A stretch of DNA of 64,000 nt from the NCBI RefSeq assembly GCF_006965485.1, contig NZ_CP041360.1, forward strand, positions 124,001-188,000, written 5' to 3'. Positions 1 through 9,460 of the stretch are shown piece by piece. Made by a program: the position numbers and the translations under genes. The notes beneath the pieces are model-generated. The model was not told the DNA's origin, did no database searches, and saw nothing but the letters and a program-made list of their open reading frames with translations. Numbering within the stretch: the stretch's first letter is position 1; each line of letters begins with the position of its first letter. The stretch is from Spirosoma sp. KCTC 42546. Its GTDB lineage: Bacteria > Bacteroidota > Bacteroidia > Cytophagales > Spirosomataceae.

Positions 1-148
1 ATTAATGTAAAAATGTATAGCTTATTTTAGAAAGCGAATGTTGTCATGATATTTAATGATGGTATTGTTATTGTTATGAATTATCATGTTATAGTTTAAT
101 ATTTGCCTTTACAACTTACATATTGAATGTTTTAGCATATAAGTAAAG

Positions 149-1222
149 ATGGACTTTGATACATATGTGAATGGCTTATCTTCGAACGATCCTTTGAAGA
201 TTAAATTGGTTGAATCTGAAGCCAGATACGAAAATATTAAAACAAAATTATTGCAGAATATTTCAATATCTTTCGATGAAACAAAAGTTTTTTGTACTGA
301 ATTACTAAATAAAGTTCCTAGTTCAGATGAATTAAAACTTTGCCATCACTGCGAGGATTACACTTTTTGGAATACTTATCTTACTTACTTTAGAAATTTA
401 GCAGGAGGAATAGAATATAAAAAATTTGATTCTAATAAACTGAAAAAAACGTTAGAAAACCAATTAGCTACTACTGGCACAATTGATGCCACATCATTGA
501 GTAAAATTCCAATGCTATACGTAGTAGATCCAGTAGAAGTTGAAAAGGATCTTAATTATTTGTACAACGTTGCCGATCAATGGAAAACGATAATTTATTC
601 TAATAATCAAAATAATAAAGTACTTGAAGCATCTTGTAAAGAAGCAAGAGATCAATTAAAGCTTTTAGAAAAATCTGTGAGAAATTTTCCATTTGATAAA
701 GGAAAATTTTTGTATAAACGTAAAGAAAGAGGTATAATATTAAGGGCAAAATATATCTATTTGCTTGCAAAAGATGTTTTAGAAACTTATAGCTTGCAAG
801 ATTTAACGCTCAGTATTTTTGGGAAAGAAATTGTTGTTAATGAATATAGTATAGTTCATATTGTAAGTAGGCATTTTGCTGCTGCTGCACATCAACATTT
901 TGTTGATAAGACTTACCATAATGAAGAAGTTCACCCTAAAAAAATGCATTTATTTTTAAAAAAAATATTTGATATTTACTCTAAACATATTAATCCAAAT
1001 GGAATGTCACTAGATAAAATTATGTTTAAATTCAAAGGTCAGTTATATATTATTTATACGAGTATACAACAAATTCATTTACGTGGAGTGGGACTTCATA
1101 AATACCGTAGATTAAATACGATGTTTCCGGCATCAGAAGAAAAGAAAAAGTTAGAGATGGCTAATGGGTATAATGAAATTGTTGTTGATAAAGATATGTC
1201 CATTTACCTTGTTCCTGTTTAA
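149..1222 (+). CDS. Unrecognised cargo protein of an integrated element; possible nuclease-like C-terminal domain
   Basis: I do not recognise this 357-residue protein. No signal peptide or membrane segment is visible. The N-terminal half is charged and probably helical, with a small His/Cys cluster (CHHCED) near residue 65. From about residue 220 the pattern changes: a short beta-type stretch, then HIVSRHF, then a hydrophobic strand (GQLYIIY) and a late RRLNTMFP motif. This order (HI..RH, strand, arginine plus T.FP) recalls the BECR-fold RNase toxins carried by phages and mobile elements; that is a hand comparison and only suggestive. The gene is far richer in A+T than the chromosomal genes to the right and faces the recombinase convergently, so it is probably cargo of that element. 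The start follows an A/T-rich leader with no clear ribosome site. Confidence 0.6.
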   Translation: MDFDTYVNGLSSNDPLKIKLVESEARYENIKTKLLQNISISFDETKVFCTELLNKVPSSDELKLCHHCEDYTFWNTYLTYFRNLAGGIEYKKFDSNKLKKTLENQLATTGTIDATSLSKIPMLYVVDPVEVEKDLNYLYNVADQWKTIIYSNNQNNKVLEASCKEARDQLKLLEKSVRNFPFDKGKFLYKRKERGIILRAKYIYLLAKDVLETYSLQDLTLSIFGKEIVVNEYSIVHIVSRHFAAAAHQHFVDKTYHNEEVHPKKMHLFLKKIFDIYSKHINPNGMSLDKIMFKFKGQLYIIYTSIQQIHLRGVGLHKYRRLNTMFPASEEKKKLEMANGYNEIVVDKDMSIYLVPV

Positions 1223-1329
1223 ATGTAGAGAACGTAATAATAGTTTTTTAAAAATATTGTTTGCGTATGAATAAAATTTTCCTAGAAATAATAACCCCAG
1301 AGTTGATAGATCAGTTGGGAACTATGTGC

Positions 1330-2640
1330 TTACTTGCCCAAAATATCATTTATAGGGAAATTAACTAAAACTGATTGGTTCCAAAAATTTTGCATTATTT
1401 CAGCATGTTCTTCTTCTGAAAGTTTTATGTAGCGTAAAAACGACTTTTCTGATTTATGACCAGTAACTTTCATAATGGTAATTGTTGGAATATTTAGCTT
1501 GTACATATTGGTCGCAAAAGAACGACGAGCTGTATGTGTACTTACTAGTTCAAATTTTCTGAAATTTTTGATAATTCTTGCCCCTCCTTTTGTTATTCCT
1601 TTACTTACTACTTCATTTAATCCAGCTAATTCGCATACCTCTTTAATGTAATCATTCATTTTTTGATTTGATATACTTCTTGGCAATTTTCCATTGTATT
1701 TTTCTAATATTAAATTAACAATTGGATGGCAAGGTATAACAACCTTATCCATTGTTTTTAATTGCTCAAGTTTTATCTTTCCATTCTTTATATGTTCTGG
1801 CCGAAGATTAGTTAAGTCTGAAAACCTCAAACCCGTGTATGCACCTACCAAAAATAAATCCCTTATACGTTCTAGTCGCTCATTATTTGATAGATTAAAA
1901 GCATATAATAATGTTAACTCGCTTTCAGTTAGGTAAATACTATCAGAATCCTCTTGTGTAACTTTAAAATTTCGACTTTTATAATCTAATTTGTTATTAT
2001 GACCACTAATTGTAGCTTCATTTAGAAATGTTTTTAACGTTTGTATGTATTTGCCAATGTTATTTTTTGAGAAACTTTTGGCCGTTAAATATTTATTGAA
2101 ATCAAAATAAAATTCAAGATCAATAGTTTCAAAATCTAACTTTCTACTGTAACTAACGGAGAATTCTGTTAATACATGAAGAACAGTATTATATTTTTGT
2201 ATTGTTCTTCGTTCAATTTTTTTGCCTGTGTTTGGATTAATACGTTCAGGAGAATTTTTTATAAAGTTTTTAATGAACTTAAATATTTTTGGTTCACTAT
2301 TTATAGGATCCTTAGTTATTGGGTTCAGATGAGAGATAATTTTTGCTTTCAACGATTCTTTGGAAATATAATCAGTTTCTGATCCAATTTCTTCAGATGC
2401 GCTTTGAACGGCTTTTTCAATTTTTAGGAGTTCTGCATTTATTTTCTCTCGATTTTTAGCTGCTAATATTGGTTTGACTCGTTGTTTATCGCAGTTCCAG
2501 TGTTCAGGTAGCACCTTATATCCTGTTGGGAGCTTGATACGAGTGTTGTGAAATCGAATTAGGCTGATTATTGGTGTAACAGTAGTCGCATTTGGATCTC
2601 TTAGTACAAATGTGGGGTGTAAATCAGTCGTTCTAGGCAT
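1330..2640 (-). CDS. Tyrosine recombinase (phage/ICE-type integrase)
   Basis: This 436-residue protein is a site-specific recombinase. The N-terminal part (about 1-100) fits an arm-type DNA-binding domain, 110-210 a core-binding SAM-like domain, and 235-425 the catalytic domain. Catalytic residues can be read in order: Arg in TGLRFSDL, His and Arg in HTARRSF, His in TGHKSEKS, and the nucleophile Tyr in FLRYIKLS, so it should be active. The length is typical of Bacteroidota integrases of conjugative or mobilisable elements. Its promoter side faces the tRNA-like att site about 200 bp away, the usual arrangement. Base composition is AT-rich like the gene at 149-1222 and unlike the synthetase to the right, supporting recent transfer. 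Confidence 0.95.
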   Translation of the reverse strand: MPRTTDLHPTFVLRDPNATTVTPIISLIRFHNTRIKLPTGYKVLPEHWNCDKQRVKPILAAKNREKINAELLKIEKAVQSASEEIGSETDYISKESLKAKIISHLNPITKDPINSEPKIFKFIKNFIKNSPERINPNTGKKIERRTIQKYNTVLHVLTEFSVSYSRKLDFETIDLEFYFDFNKYLTAKSFSKNNIGKYIQTLKTFLNEATISGHNNKLDYKSRNFKVTQEDSDSIYLTESELTLLYAFNLSNNERLERIRDLFLVGAYTGLRFSDLTNLRPEHIKNGKIKLEQLKTMDKVVIPCHPIVNLILEKYNGKLPRSISNQKMNDYIKEVCELAGLNEVVSKGITKGGARIIKNFRKFELVSTHTARRSFATNMYKLNIPTITIMKVTGHKSEKSFLRYIKLSEEEHAEIMQNFWNQSVLVNFPINDILGK

Positions 2641-2688
2641 AATAAAAGCTATTTCAAAAATTTCAAGTTGAAGTTAGCTATTTTCTAT

Positions 2689-2709
2689 GGGGGACGTTAC
2701 GGGGGACGG
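2689..2709. repeat. Tandem GGGGGACG direct repeat upstream of the integrase
   Basis: Two copies of GGGGGACG start at 2689 and 2701, a 12-bp period, inside otherwise AT-rich DNA between the integrase start and the att-like site. Short direct repeats in this position are often arm-type binding sites for the recombinase or its accessory factor; that role is inferred from position only. Confidence 0.35.
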
Positions 2710-2834
2710 ATAACTTTCATAATTATTCACCACAAACACATGTGAGTATCTAATTAAATACTAAGTTATTGATAATCAGCATTTAATTAAATACTTTAGC
2801 GAAAGTAAAAGAAGATAAAGGAAAAGGATTACGT

Positions 2835-2860
2835 TAGGTGAGAGTCCAGCTCCCGCTACT
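2835..2860 (+). other. Putative attachment site: remnant of a tRNA 3' end
   Basis: The stretch ending GTCCAGCTCCCGCTACT reads like the 3' part of a tRNA: a T-loop-like TGAGAGT, the 3' side of a T stem, a 7-nt acceptor strand TCCCGCT and a discriminator base. The 5' side of the T stem no longer pairs well and no upstream tRNA body is present, so this is a fragment, not a gene. An integrase 200 bp to the left and a clean terminator immediately to the right fit the distal att copy of an element inserted into a tRNA gene. The acceptor sequence would suit an initiator- or elongator-Met-like tRNA, but I cannot assign it firmly. Confidence 0.45.
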
Positions 2861-2870
2861 CTGAGAATAA

Positions 2871-2903
2871 AGCCGTTACGATTCAAAACCGTAACGGCTT
2901 TTT
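2871..2903 (+). terminator. Rho-independent terminator, perfect 10-bp stem
   Basis: AGCCGTTACG (2871-2880) and CGTAACGGCT (2890-2899) are perfect inverted copies around a 9-nt loop, followed by a T run. It lies 11 bp after the tRNA-like fragment and is probably the terminator of the disrupted tRNA gene, left on the chromosomal side of the element. Confidence 0.75.
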
Positions 2904-2936
2904 CGTTGCACCCCAATAAAGAGTAATCAAGCCAGT

Positions 2937-5900
2937 TTAAGGCGTCAAATACAATTGCAGTATACGACCAATCTGCGCAATGGTTGCTGGCTTACTGAAC
3001 AACGAGTTATGTTCACCAAGCAGTTGATGTACTTCAACGCCCTGACGGGCATAGCGACCCCAACCAAAATCTACTTTGCCCTGGCTTGTCCCAAACGCAT
3101 CCAACTGGGTAACCCGCAGAAACACAAGTTTCCCCTCATAGGACTTAAATTTGTACTGACTATACGCTTCCCGAAAACTTCTGGTCAGCAAATCTGCGGC
3201 TTCAACGCTGAGGGATTCAGTTGGACTAGTACCTGCTGAACCCGATAAGCTGGGTACCGATTGCCAGATACGCCGGAGCAAATAGTGACTAATCCAAGGG
3301 ACTTTTTGTCGAAGAATGGGCAAGAGCACCGCAGGTTGTTTAGGTAAGGAGCGCCAATAATGATAATAATACCGGACGAGCTGATGGATTGGAAACTTGG
3401 TATGATTAGCCGCATCTGGATTGATGGGGTAGGCATCAATTAGGGCAAGTAAATGTATCTCTTTGCCCATTTCCTGAAGCTGGCGAGCCATCTCAAAAGC
3501 AATAATACCACCTAATGAAAAACCACCAATAGCATAAGGGCCATTCGGTTGCTTCTGGAGGATAAGCTGAATGTAGTAAGCGGCCATAGCCTCAATGGAC
3601 TCCAGGGGCTGGGTAACCCCGTCCAGTCCAACCGCCCGCAGGCCATACAGTGCCTGTTTCTCCGGCAAGTAGGGAGCCAATTGATAGACATAATTCACAT
3701 CCCCCGATATAGGATGAATTAGGTAAAGTGCATTTCCGTCCCCTGGTGTCTTCACGCCAACCAGCGATTGCCAGGCCACATCGGATTGACTGGTTTGCAG
3801 ATAAAGGGTCAGCTGGCGAAGGGTGGGATGGGCAAAGATGCTGCTAATAGGCAGTGAATGAGTAGTCTGACGCTGAATGGCAGCGGTCAGCTGAAGGGCC
3901 AACAGGGAGTGACCGCCCAGCGTAAAGAAATCATCATCCAGGCCAACCGTTGGTAAGTCAAGCAGCTCACACCAAATCGTTTTCAACAGCCTGACGACTG
4001 ACTGATTTAACGATGGGGTATGCCGGACTTGTTCTACTGGATGGGTTATTTCGATAGGGGCTGGTGGGGTAAGTGGAGGAACCGGTTGACTACCAAATAA
4101 CTGTCCGAAGCCTTGATCGGGCTGGCTCAGAAGTTGCTCCAGTGTCTGAATGAACTGATCGGCCAGTGTGCTCACGGCTTGCTCCGTGAATAAATCGGTC
4201 CGGTAGGTAAAGGTACCCATCAGCCCATCCGCGGTCTCCTGGCAGGAAAGACTCAGGTCGAATTTGGCCCTGTGCTGCTGGAAAGGGACTTGCTCAATCT
4301 CTAGCTCGTTTAGTCTCCAGAAGTTCGACGTATCTTCCTGCAAGTCAAAAAGTACCTGAACTAATGGCGAATATGCCCGGCTTCGCACGGGACTAACCTC
4401 CTCCACAATCTGTTCAAAGGGTAGGGTCTGATGCGTATAGGCGTCTAAGGCCAACTGGCGTACGTTACGGAGAAGTTGCCGGAAGGACAGATCAGCGGAA
4501 ATGTCTATACGAAGCACAAGCGTATTGACAAAAAAACCGATCAAGCCGTCCAGTTCAGGCTGAGTACGTCCAGCTACGGGGATGCCAATGACGATATCCT
4601 GAGTACCCGTGATCTGACGAAGCCAGACTGCGTAAACAGTCAGAATCCGTAGAAATAGTGTCGTGCCTGCCTCCTGAAAGTCGTGCCGAAGCGGCTGCCA
4701 GTGTGACTTAGGAACTACAAAGCAGTAATCGGCACCCTTAAATGACTCGATGGCTGGACGGGGTTTATCAATCGGTAACTTAAGTAGGGGTGCTACCCCC
4801 GCTAGCTGATTCCGCCAGTAGGCCCGCTGGTGAGTCAGTGTCTCTGGTAGGAAGTGCTCAGTTTGCCACCGCGCATAATCCGCATATTGAATAGGCAAGG
4901 GGGGCAGACTTACTGGCTGATCCTGTAGTTTAGCCGTATACAGTAAACTAAGTTCCTTAGCCAATACCTGCGTTGATAACCCATCAAAAATAAGGTGATG
5001 GAAATTCAGCAGTACCATCCAGGATTGATCCCCGAGTTTCGCAACATTTACCCGTATTAAAGGCCCCTTTTCCAGATCAAAGGACTGGTAACCTACCTCC
5101 CGTAGCCAAGTGGCAATCGTCTCGTTTTGGGCCAAATTCGTTGGTTCGACTAAAAAACTTACCGGAATATCTATTAAAAATGCAGGCTCAATTTTTTGAA
5201 AAGCTTCCCCATTAAAATGTCCAAAGGTGGTGCGCAGGATTTGATGTCGGTCAATAAGTTGGTTTAGACTCTGCTGCAAGAACGGTAGGTTCAGCGAGCC
5301 TCGAATGCGAAGCACAATCGGTACATTATAGGTCTCCTGTAGAGGATGAATTTGCTCCAAAATCCATAATCGGTTCTGAGCAAAGGAAAGCGGAAACTGG
5401 GCTGTTGAATCTGTTCCGTCTGGCGTGTTTACTATGGGTGAAATGGACTGTCGAGGCAACTGATCCAGGTAAGTACTCAGTTGTTGTAAGGTCGGGTGTT
5501 TGAAAACATCATTCATGCTTAGCCGTACCCCAAACTGCTGAGAAATAAGAGCGATTAACTGGATCACCATCAGGGAACTTCCCCCCAGATCAAAAAAGTG
5601 ATCAGTCTCGTTCAGTTCTGCTACATTCAGTACCGATGTCCATAAGAGGATCATCGCTTGTTCGGTCGAGGTCTGTACATCGCTCTGACGGTGGGTTGCG
5701 TTTGGGGAGGCCGTTGGCAAGTTTGCCTTGTCGACCTTCCCATTTACCGTCAACGGAATGGCCGTCAAGGGAACAAACACATTCGGAATCAGATAATCAG
5801 GCAGGCTGGTTTTCAGAAAAACCCGCAAACTCTCGACCTGAATAATTTCGCCGGATTTAGGGACGATATAGGCTACTAACCGTTTCATCCCGGAGCTTAA

Positions 5901-8900
5901 TTCATCAGCTACCACCAAAGCCTCGCCAATGGTAGGATGCTGACAAAGCGCCTGTTCAATCTCCACAGGTTCAATCCGAAAGCCGCGTATTTTTAATTGA
6001 TCGTCCAATCGCCCCAGAAAGTCAATAGTGCCGTCGGACTGATACCGGGCCTGATCGCCGGTTCGGTAAAGCCGACTTCCCGGCCGATCACTGAAGGGGT
6101 CGGGAATGAATTTGAGTTGCGTAAGCTCGGGTTGATGGAGGTATTCCCGTGCCAGCCCATCACCGCCAATGAGCAGTTCGCCGGGTACGCCCACGGGCAT
6201 GGGATTCAGAAATGAATCAACAATGTAGAGCTGGGTGTTACTAAGCGGTTTGCCAATCGGTACAGAGCTGGTTTCCCAATGGCCCGTCGATAGGTTATAA
6301 AAACTGGCAAATGTGGTGCTTTCTGTCGGGCCATACCCGTTAATTAAGGTGCAGTTAGGCAATTGATGTCGCGCCCGAATGACGTGCTTGGCCGATGCCG
6401 CTTCGCCACCAGTTGCCAGTTGGGTCAACGTCACTAAGGAATCAATGCCGCTGTCGACCAACACATTAAATAAGGCGGCTGTAAAAAAAGCAGCATTTAC
6501 GGAATTAGCCTGAATGGTTTGTTTAATGTCGTCCAGCGACGGCGGATTTTCCATTACCAGAACTAGCCGTCCGCCATTGGCCAGACTTCCCCAGATCTCC
6601 AGCGTAGACGCATCAAAAGCCAGGGGAGCCAGTCCCAGCATACAGATTGATTCGTCCAGTCGCATGTAGTTTGCCCCCTGAACGGTGCGCAGGATGGCCC
6701 GGTGCGGAATGGCTACACCTTTTGAGCGGCCGGTGGAACCCGATGTAAACAGAACATACGCCAATTGATCGGATCGGATTGGCAGCGACAGGTTATGAAC
6801 GCTTTGCTGGGTAATCAGGGCCTGGTTTTCATCGATTAGAACTGTGGTAGTCGTTGCTGGCAGGCGATCCAGCCAGATTTTTCGGGTAATGATTGTGTGA
6901 ATACCCGTTTGAGCAACTAAGCCCGCCAACCGGGCGGCTGGAAACGTAGGATCAAGGGGTACGTACGCTCCCCCAACCTTCAGAATAGCCAGTAAGCTAA
7001 CGATCATATCGGGCGAACGCTCCAGACAAATACCGATTAACGTCTCAGATTTCACTCCCTGGTTTCGCAGGTGCCAGGCCAGTTGATTGGCCCGATGGTT
7101 TAGTTGCTCGTAGGTCAGGGCAAGCGCCCCAAAGCGTAGTGCTTCGGCTTGAGGTCGGAGCTGGACCTGGGCTTCTACCAGTTGATGAATGGTCTGATTG
7201 GCTGGGTAGGGAACCTTGGTTGCATTCCAGTCAATGAGCATACGCTGCCGCTCATCTGGAGTCAGCAAGGACACCGAGCGAAGAGGTTGATCTGGATGAA
7301 AAACCAGATCTTCCAACAGCATTAGCCAGCGATTCACTAAATCACTCACCCAGTGGACTGACCAGATTGCCGGGTCAAACAATACCTGACTGTCTTGATT
7401 CCCTTCTGTAGACAGAATGATCTGTAGCGCCTTTTTCGGAGGGAGTGAATAATCCAGTTCAGCGGTCTTGCAGCCAATAACAATAGGGAACAAAACCGGA
7501 TCGTTCTCAACAGTCAATGGTTTTAAGGCAGTCTGGGTTGCTAGATTGTCCTGAGTAAAGGTCAGGTGGTTATTTACAGCTATAAGTTCCTGCTGTGTGT
7601 CATTCAGCGCCTTTTCAAAGCCAGCATCCCAATCAAATGCCACCTCAACAGGGATATATTCGGCAAACAATCCGACGGTTTCAGCTGATATCTGCGCACT
7701 TCGTTCGGATCGATACCCAACACTAACGGATTGCTGATTGGTCAGGCGGGCCAATAGAATCAACAGGGCTGTCATGGCCTGATGACTCTTCTCCGTGCTT
7801 TTTAAGCCATTTTTGCCTTCAAAAACCTTATAGAGCGGGATATTGATTTGGCTACGTTCCGGCTGGTTTTCGTTTACTTTATTGGCTGGGACTGACCAGG
7901 GGAGCGTTGTAGGTTGAAAATTACTAAGTTTATTTACCCAGTAGGACTGATAAACAGCGCATTGCTTATCATTTTTCCCAATGGCCTGAATGACTTCCGG
8001 CGCGGGTAGGGTTAGCAATTGACCTTCAGTAAGCGAAGTCTGTTCATAAAACGTCGCCATTGAAACGGGTTCGCCAGTCAGATTCTGGATCGCACCAATG
8101 ACCAACAGATAGTCGTTGGTGGCGACCAGCAGTTTGTCAGGCAAAAGGGCTTCGATTGATCCGGAGAGGCACTGTGCCTTTGTTTGGGTTGCCGTTACCT
8201 CCCTCACCAGCCAGAACCGTCCCCCCGCCCATAGCTTCAAAAAACCAAAAGGGTTTGACTGAAACCCAAAATCCAGCGCCCGATGCAGACGAGAAATCGT
8301 AATTGCTGACTGAGCGAAATTAAGGACCAGATCAGGCCGTTTATTCCGGGCGTAATAGGACCGATGCGTAGGATCCTGTGGCTGTGTCGTTAACGTACCG
8401 ACTTCTAGTTCATCGAGTATGTCTCGAAAGCAATCAACGGCAACCGAATAACATGTAATATTTAGGCTGATCGAGGTCTCGGTTTCCTGAATCGGGAAGT
8501 GCTTTTGCTTTACAATAGCCCCCGTATCAACACCCTTATCGATCAGATGCCAGGTTACGCCATGCGTCTTTTCACCATTGGCCAGTGCCCAAAATGAGGC
8601 ATGTACCCCGGCATAAGCGGGCAGAGGGCCATCGTGATAATTAAAGGCATATAAGCGGGGAAGCGCCAGTAGTTCCTCGGAGAGGATATATCCGTTCGAA
8701 ATGCTGAACAAGTAATCGAAAGGCTCCTGGTTTAAAACGGTAATAAAGTGCGACGATGAATCAATAAAAGGAAGCCCGGCCTTCTTGCAATAAGAATGCA
8801 CCTGAGGGTCCTGACTGATAATTCCTTTAACTAGAAAACCTCGCTGGCAGAGGATTGTTGAGCACTCAATCAGCAGGGTACCCTCACCGATTATAAAACA

Positions 8901-8912
8901 GCTAGGGGGCAT
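2937..8912 (-). CDS. Orphan non-ribosomal peptide synthetase: formyltransferase-(C remnant)-A-PCP-C-PCP-TE
   Basis: A 1991-residue modular enzyme that should build and release a short, possibly N-formylated product. Domains, residue numbers approximate: 1-300 formyltransferase related to Met-tRNA formyltransferase (NYHDGPLP near 90 and IDKGVDTG near 125 carry the expected Asn, His and Asp); 315-545 the C-terminal half of a condensation domain without any HHxxxDG; 555-1065 adenylation (LFTSGSTGRSKG, GYGPTEST, YRTGD, NGKVDK); about 1110 a carrier protein (DLGGSS); 1170-1600 a full condensation domain with intact HHLIFDG; about 1665 a second carrier (TLGGHSL); 1725-1991 a type I thioesterase (GFSLGG, later Asp and His). 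There is one A domain for two carriers, so carrier 2 must be loaded by that A domain or in trans. A hand-read specificity code is D-A-L-F-A-G-G-T-F-K; I do not assign a substrate. No phosphopantetheinyl transferase or MbtH gene is nearby. It stands alone on its strand. Confidence 0.95.
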   Translation of the reverse strand: MPPSCFIIGEGTLLIECSTILCQRGFLVKGIISQDPQVHSYCKKAGLPFIDSSSHFITVLNQEPFDYLFSISNGYILSEELLALPRLYAFNYHDGPLPAYAGVHASFWALANGEKTHGVTWHLIDKGVDTGAIVKQKHFPIQETETSISLNITCYSVAVDCFRDILDELEVGTLTTQPQDPTHRSYYARNKRPDLVLNFAQSAITISRLHRALDFGFQSNPFGFLKLWAGGRFWLVREVTATQTKAQCLSGSIEALLPDKLLVATNDYLLVIGAIQNLTGEPVSMATFYEQTSLTEGQLLTLPAPEVIQAIGKNDKQCAVYQSYWVNKLSNFQPTTLPWSVPANKVNENQPERSQINIPLYKVFEGKNGLKSTEKSHQAMTALLILLARLTNQQSVSVGYRSERSAQISAETVGLFAEYIPVEVAFDWDAGFEKALNDTQQELIAVNNHLTFTQDNLATQTALKPLTVENDPVLFPIVIGCKTAELDYSLPPKKALQIILSTEGNQDSQVLFDPAIWSVHWVSDLVNRWLMLLEDLVFHPDQPLRSVSLLTPDERQRMLIDWNATKVPYPANQTIHQLVEAQVQLRPQAEALRFGALALTYEQLNHRANQLAWHLRNQGVKSETLIGICLERSPDMIVSLLAILKVGGAYVPLDPTFPAARLAGLVAQTGIHTIITRKIWLDRLPATTTTVLIDENQALITQQSVHNLSLPIRSDQLAYVLFTSGSTGRSKGVAIPHRAILRTVQGANYMRLDESICMLGLAPLAFDASTLEIWGSLANGGRLVLVMENPPSLDDIKQTIQANSVNAAFFTAALFNVLVDSGIDSLVTLTQLATGGEAASAKHVIRARHQLPNCTLINGYGPTESTTFASFYNLSTGHWETSSVPIGKPLSNTQLYIVDSFLNPMPVGVPGELLIGGDGLAREYLHQPELTQLKFIPDPFSDRPGSRLYRTGDQARYQSDGTIDFLGRLDDQLKIRGFRIEPVEIEQALCQHPTIGEALVVADELSSGMKRLVAYIVPKSGEIIQVESLRVFLKTSLPDYLIPNVFVPLTAIPLTVNGKVDKANLPTASPNATHRQSDVQTSTEQAMILLWTSVLNVAELNETDHFFDLGGSSLMVIQLIALISQQFGVRLSMNDVFKHPTLQQLSTYLDQLPRQSISPIVNTPDGTDSTAQFPLSFAQNRLWILEQIHPLQETYNVPIVLRIRGSLNLPFLQQSLNQLIDRHQILRTTFGHFNGEAFQKIEPAFLIDIPVSFLVEPTNLAQNETIATWLREVGYQSFDLEKGPLIRVNVAKLGDQSWMVLLNFHHLIFDGLSTQVLAKELSLLYTAKLQDQPVSLPPLPIQYADYARWQTEHFLPETLTHQRAYWRNQLAGVAPLLKLPIDKPRPAIESFKGADYCFVVPKSHWQPLRHDFQEAGTTLFLRILTVYAVWLRQITGTQDIVIGIPVAGRTQPELDGLIGFFVNTLVLRIDISADLSFRQLLRNVRQLALDAYTHQTLPFEQIVEEVSPVRSRAYSPLVQVLFDLQEDTSNFWRLNELEIEQVPFQQHRAKFDLSLSCQETADGLMGTFTYRTDLFTEQAVSTLADQFIQTLEQLLSQPDQGFGQLFGSQPVPPLTPPAPIEITHPVEQVRHTPSLNQSVVRLLKTIWCELLDLPTVGLDDDFFTLGGHSLLALQLTAAIQRQTTHSLPISSIFAHPTLRQLTLYLQTSQSDVAWQSLVGVKTPGDGNALYLIHPISGDVNYVYQLAPYLPEKQALYGLRAVGLDGVTQPLESIEAMAAYYIQLILQKQPNGPYAIGGFSLGGIIAFEMARQLQEMGKEIHLLALIDAYPINPDAANHTKFPIHQLVRYYYHYWRSLPKQPAVLLPILRQKVPWISHYLLRRIWQSVPSLSGSAGTSPTESLSVEAADLLTRSFREAYSQYKFKSYEGKLVFLRVTQLDAFGTSQGKVDFGWGRYARQGVEVHQLLGEHNSLFSKPATIAQIGRILQLYLTP

Positions 8913-8965
8913 AGAAAAGAACGATATGGATAGACAGTGGGACCATCTATGGATGAGTGCCTCTC

Positions 8966-8973
8966 CAAAATTA
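8966..8973 (-). promoter_or_regulatory. Candidate -7 box for the synthetase gene
   Basis: On the minus strand this reads TAATTTTG, matching the Bacteroidota -7 consensus TAnnTTTG, about 54 bp before the synthetase start codon. I see no good -33 element, so this is tentative. Confidence 0.3.
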
Positions 8974-9300
8974 ACTACTTTTTAGTAACATATTATCATC
9001 TAGATTTTCGATTTAAACCACTAAATGCCAATGAATACCAAATGTCGTTCTGCAAGGCAATACTAAGTGGCTTACTTATGTACTACTTTGTCAATTTCCT
9101 AAATAGGATGTTCTGTATGGCGAGAAGTCGATAGCTCAACCATTTTCCAGAAAGGGTGGACGAGTTCGCCTATGAGTAATAATTTCTTCAAGTTGCTTCT
9201 GGTAAAAGGAATTACTAGATGGTTAATTATTTCTCATCTAAGTCAATATAAACCAGACTGTTGTCAGTAGACATTTCTTAGTCTTAATTAGGTCTTACTA

Positions 9301-9453
9301 ATGGATAAACTGCCGTTTACTTCTCTTTTAGCCTTCTTTTTACTGACTGGTTTTGTGCTTTATGCACGGCCCTATAAGCTTCTAAGCAGGAAAGCGGGCA
9401 GATTAACTTTACTAACTGTTACCCATAATTCCTTGCCTACTACTTTCAATTAA
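9301..9453 (+). CDS. Possible 50-residue membrane peptide (weak)
   Basis: The 548-bp gap between the synthetase and the MFS gene holds one short frame worth noting: start at 9301, stop ending at 9453, just 7 bp before the MFS start. The peptide has one hydrophobic segment (FTSLLAFFLLTGFVLYA) and a basic tail. It could be a small membrane protein or leader translated with the transporter, or chance. No ribosome site or homology supports it. I see no other gene in the gap. Confidence 0.2.
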   Translation: MDKLPFTSLLAFFLLTGFVLYARPYKLLSRKAGRLTLLTVTHNSLPTTFN

Positions 9454-9460
9454 CGCCTTT

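Noticed and set aside
2835..2860. Complete tRNA gene
   Set aside because: Only the 3' part is recognisable; no anticodon arm, D arm or 5' acceptor strand lies upstream, so it is treated as an att remnant.
2955..6215. Several plus-strand frames of 69-94 residues inside the synthetase
   Set aside because: They are antisense shadows of a confidently assigned coding region with strong domain motifs.
8937..9134. 65-residue plus-strand frame in the synthetase-MFS gap
   Set aside because: No family-like pattern and no start context; it covers the synthetase promoter region and its composition reads as non-coding.
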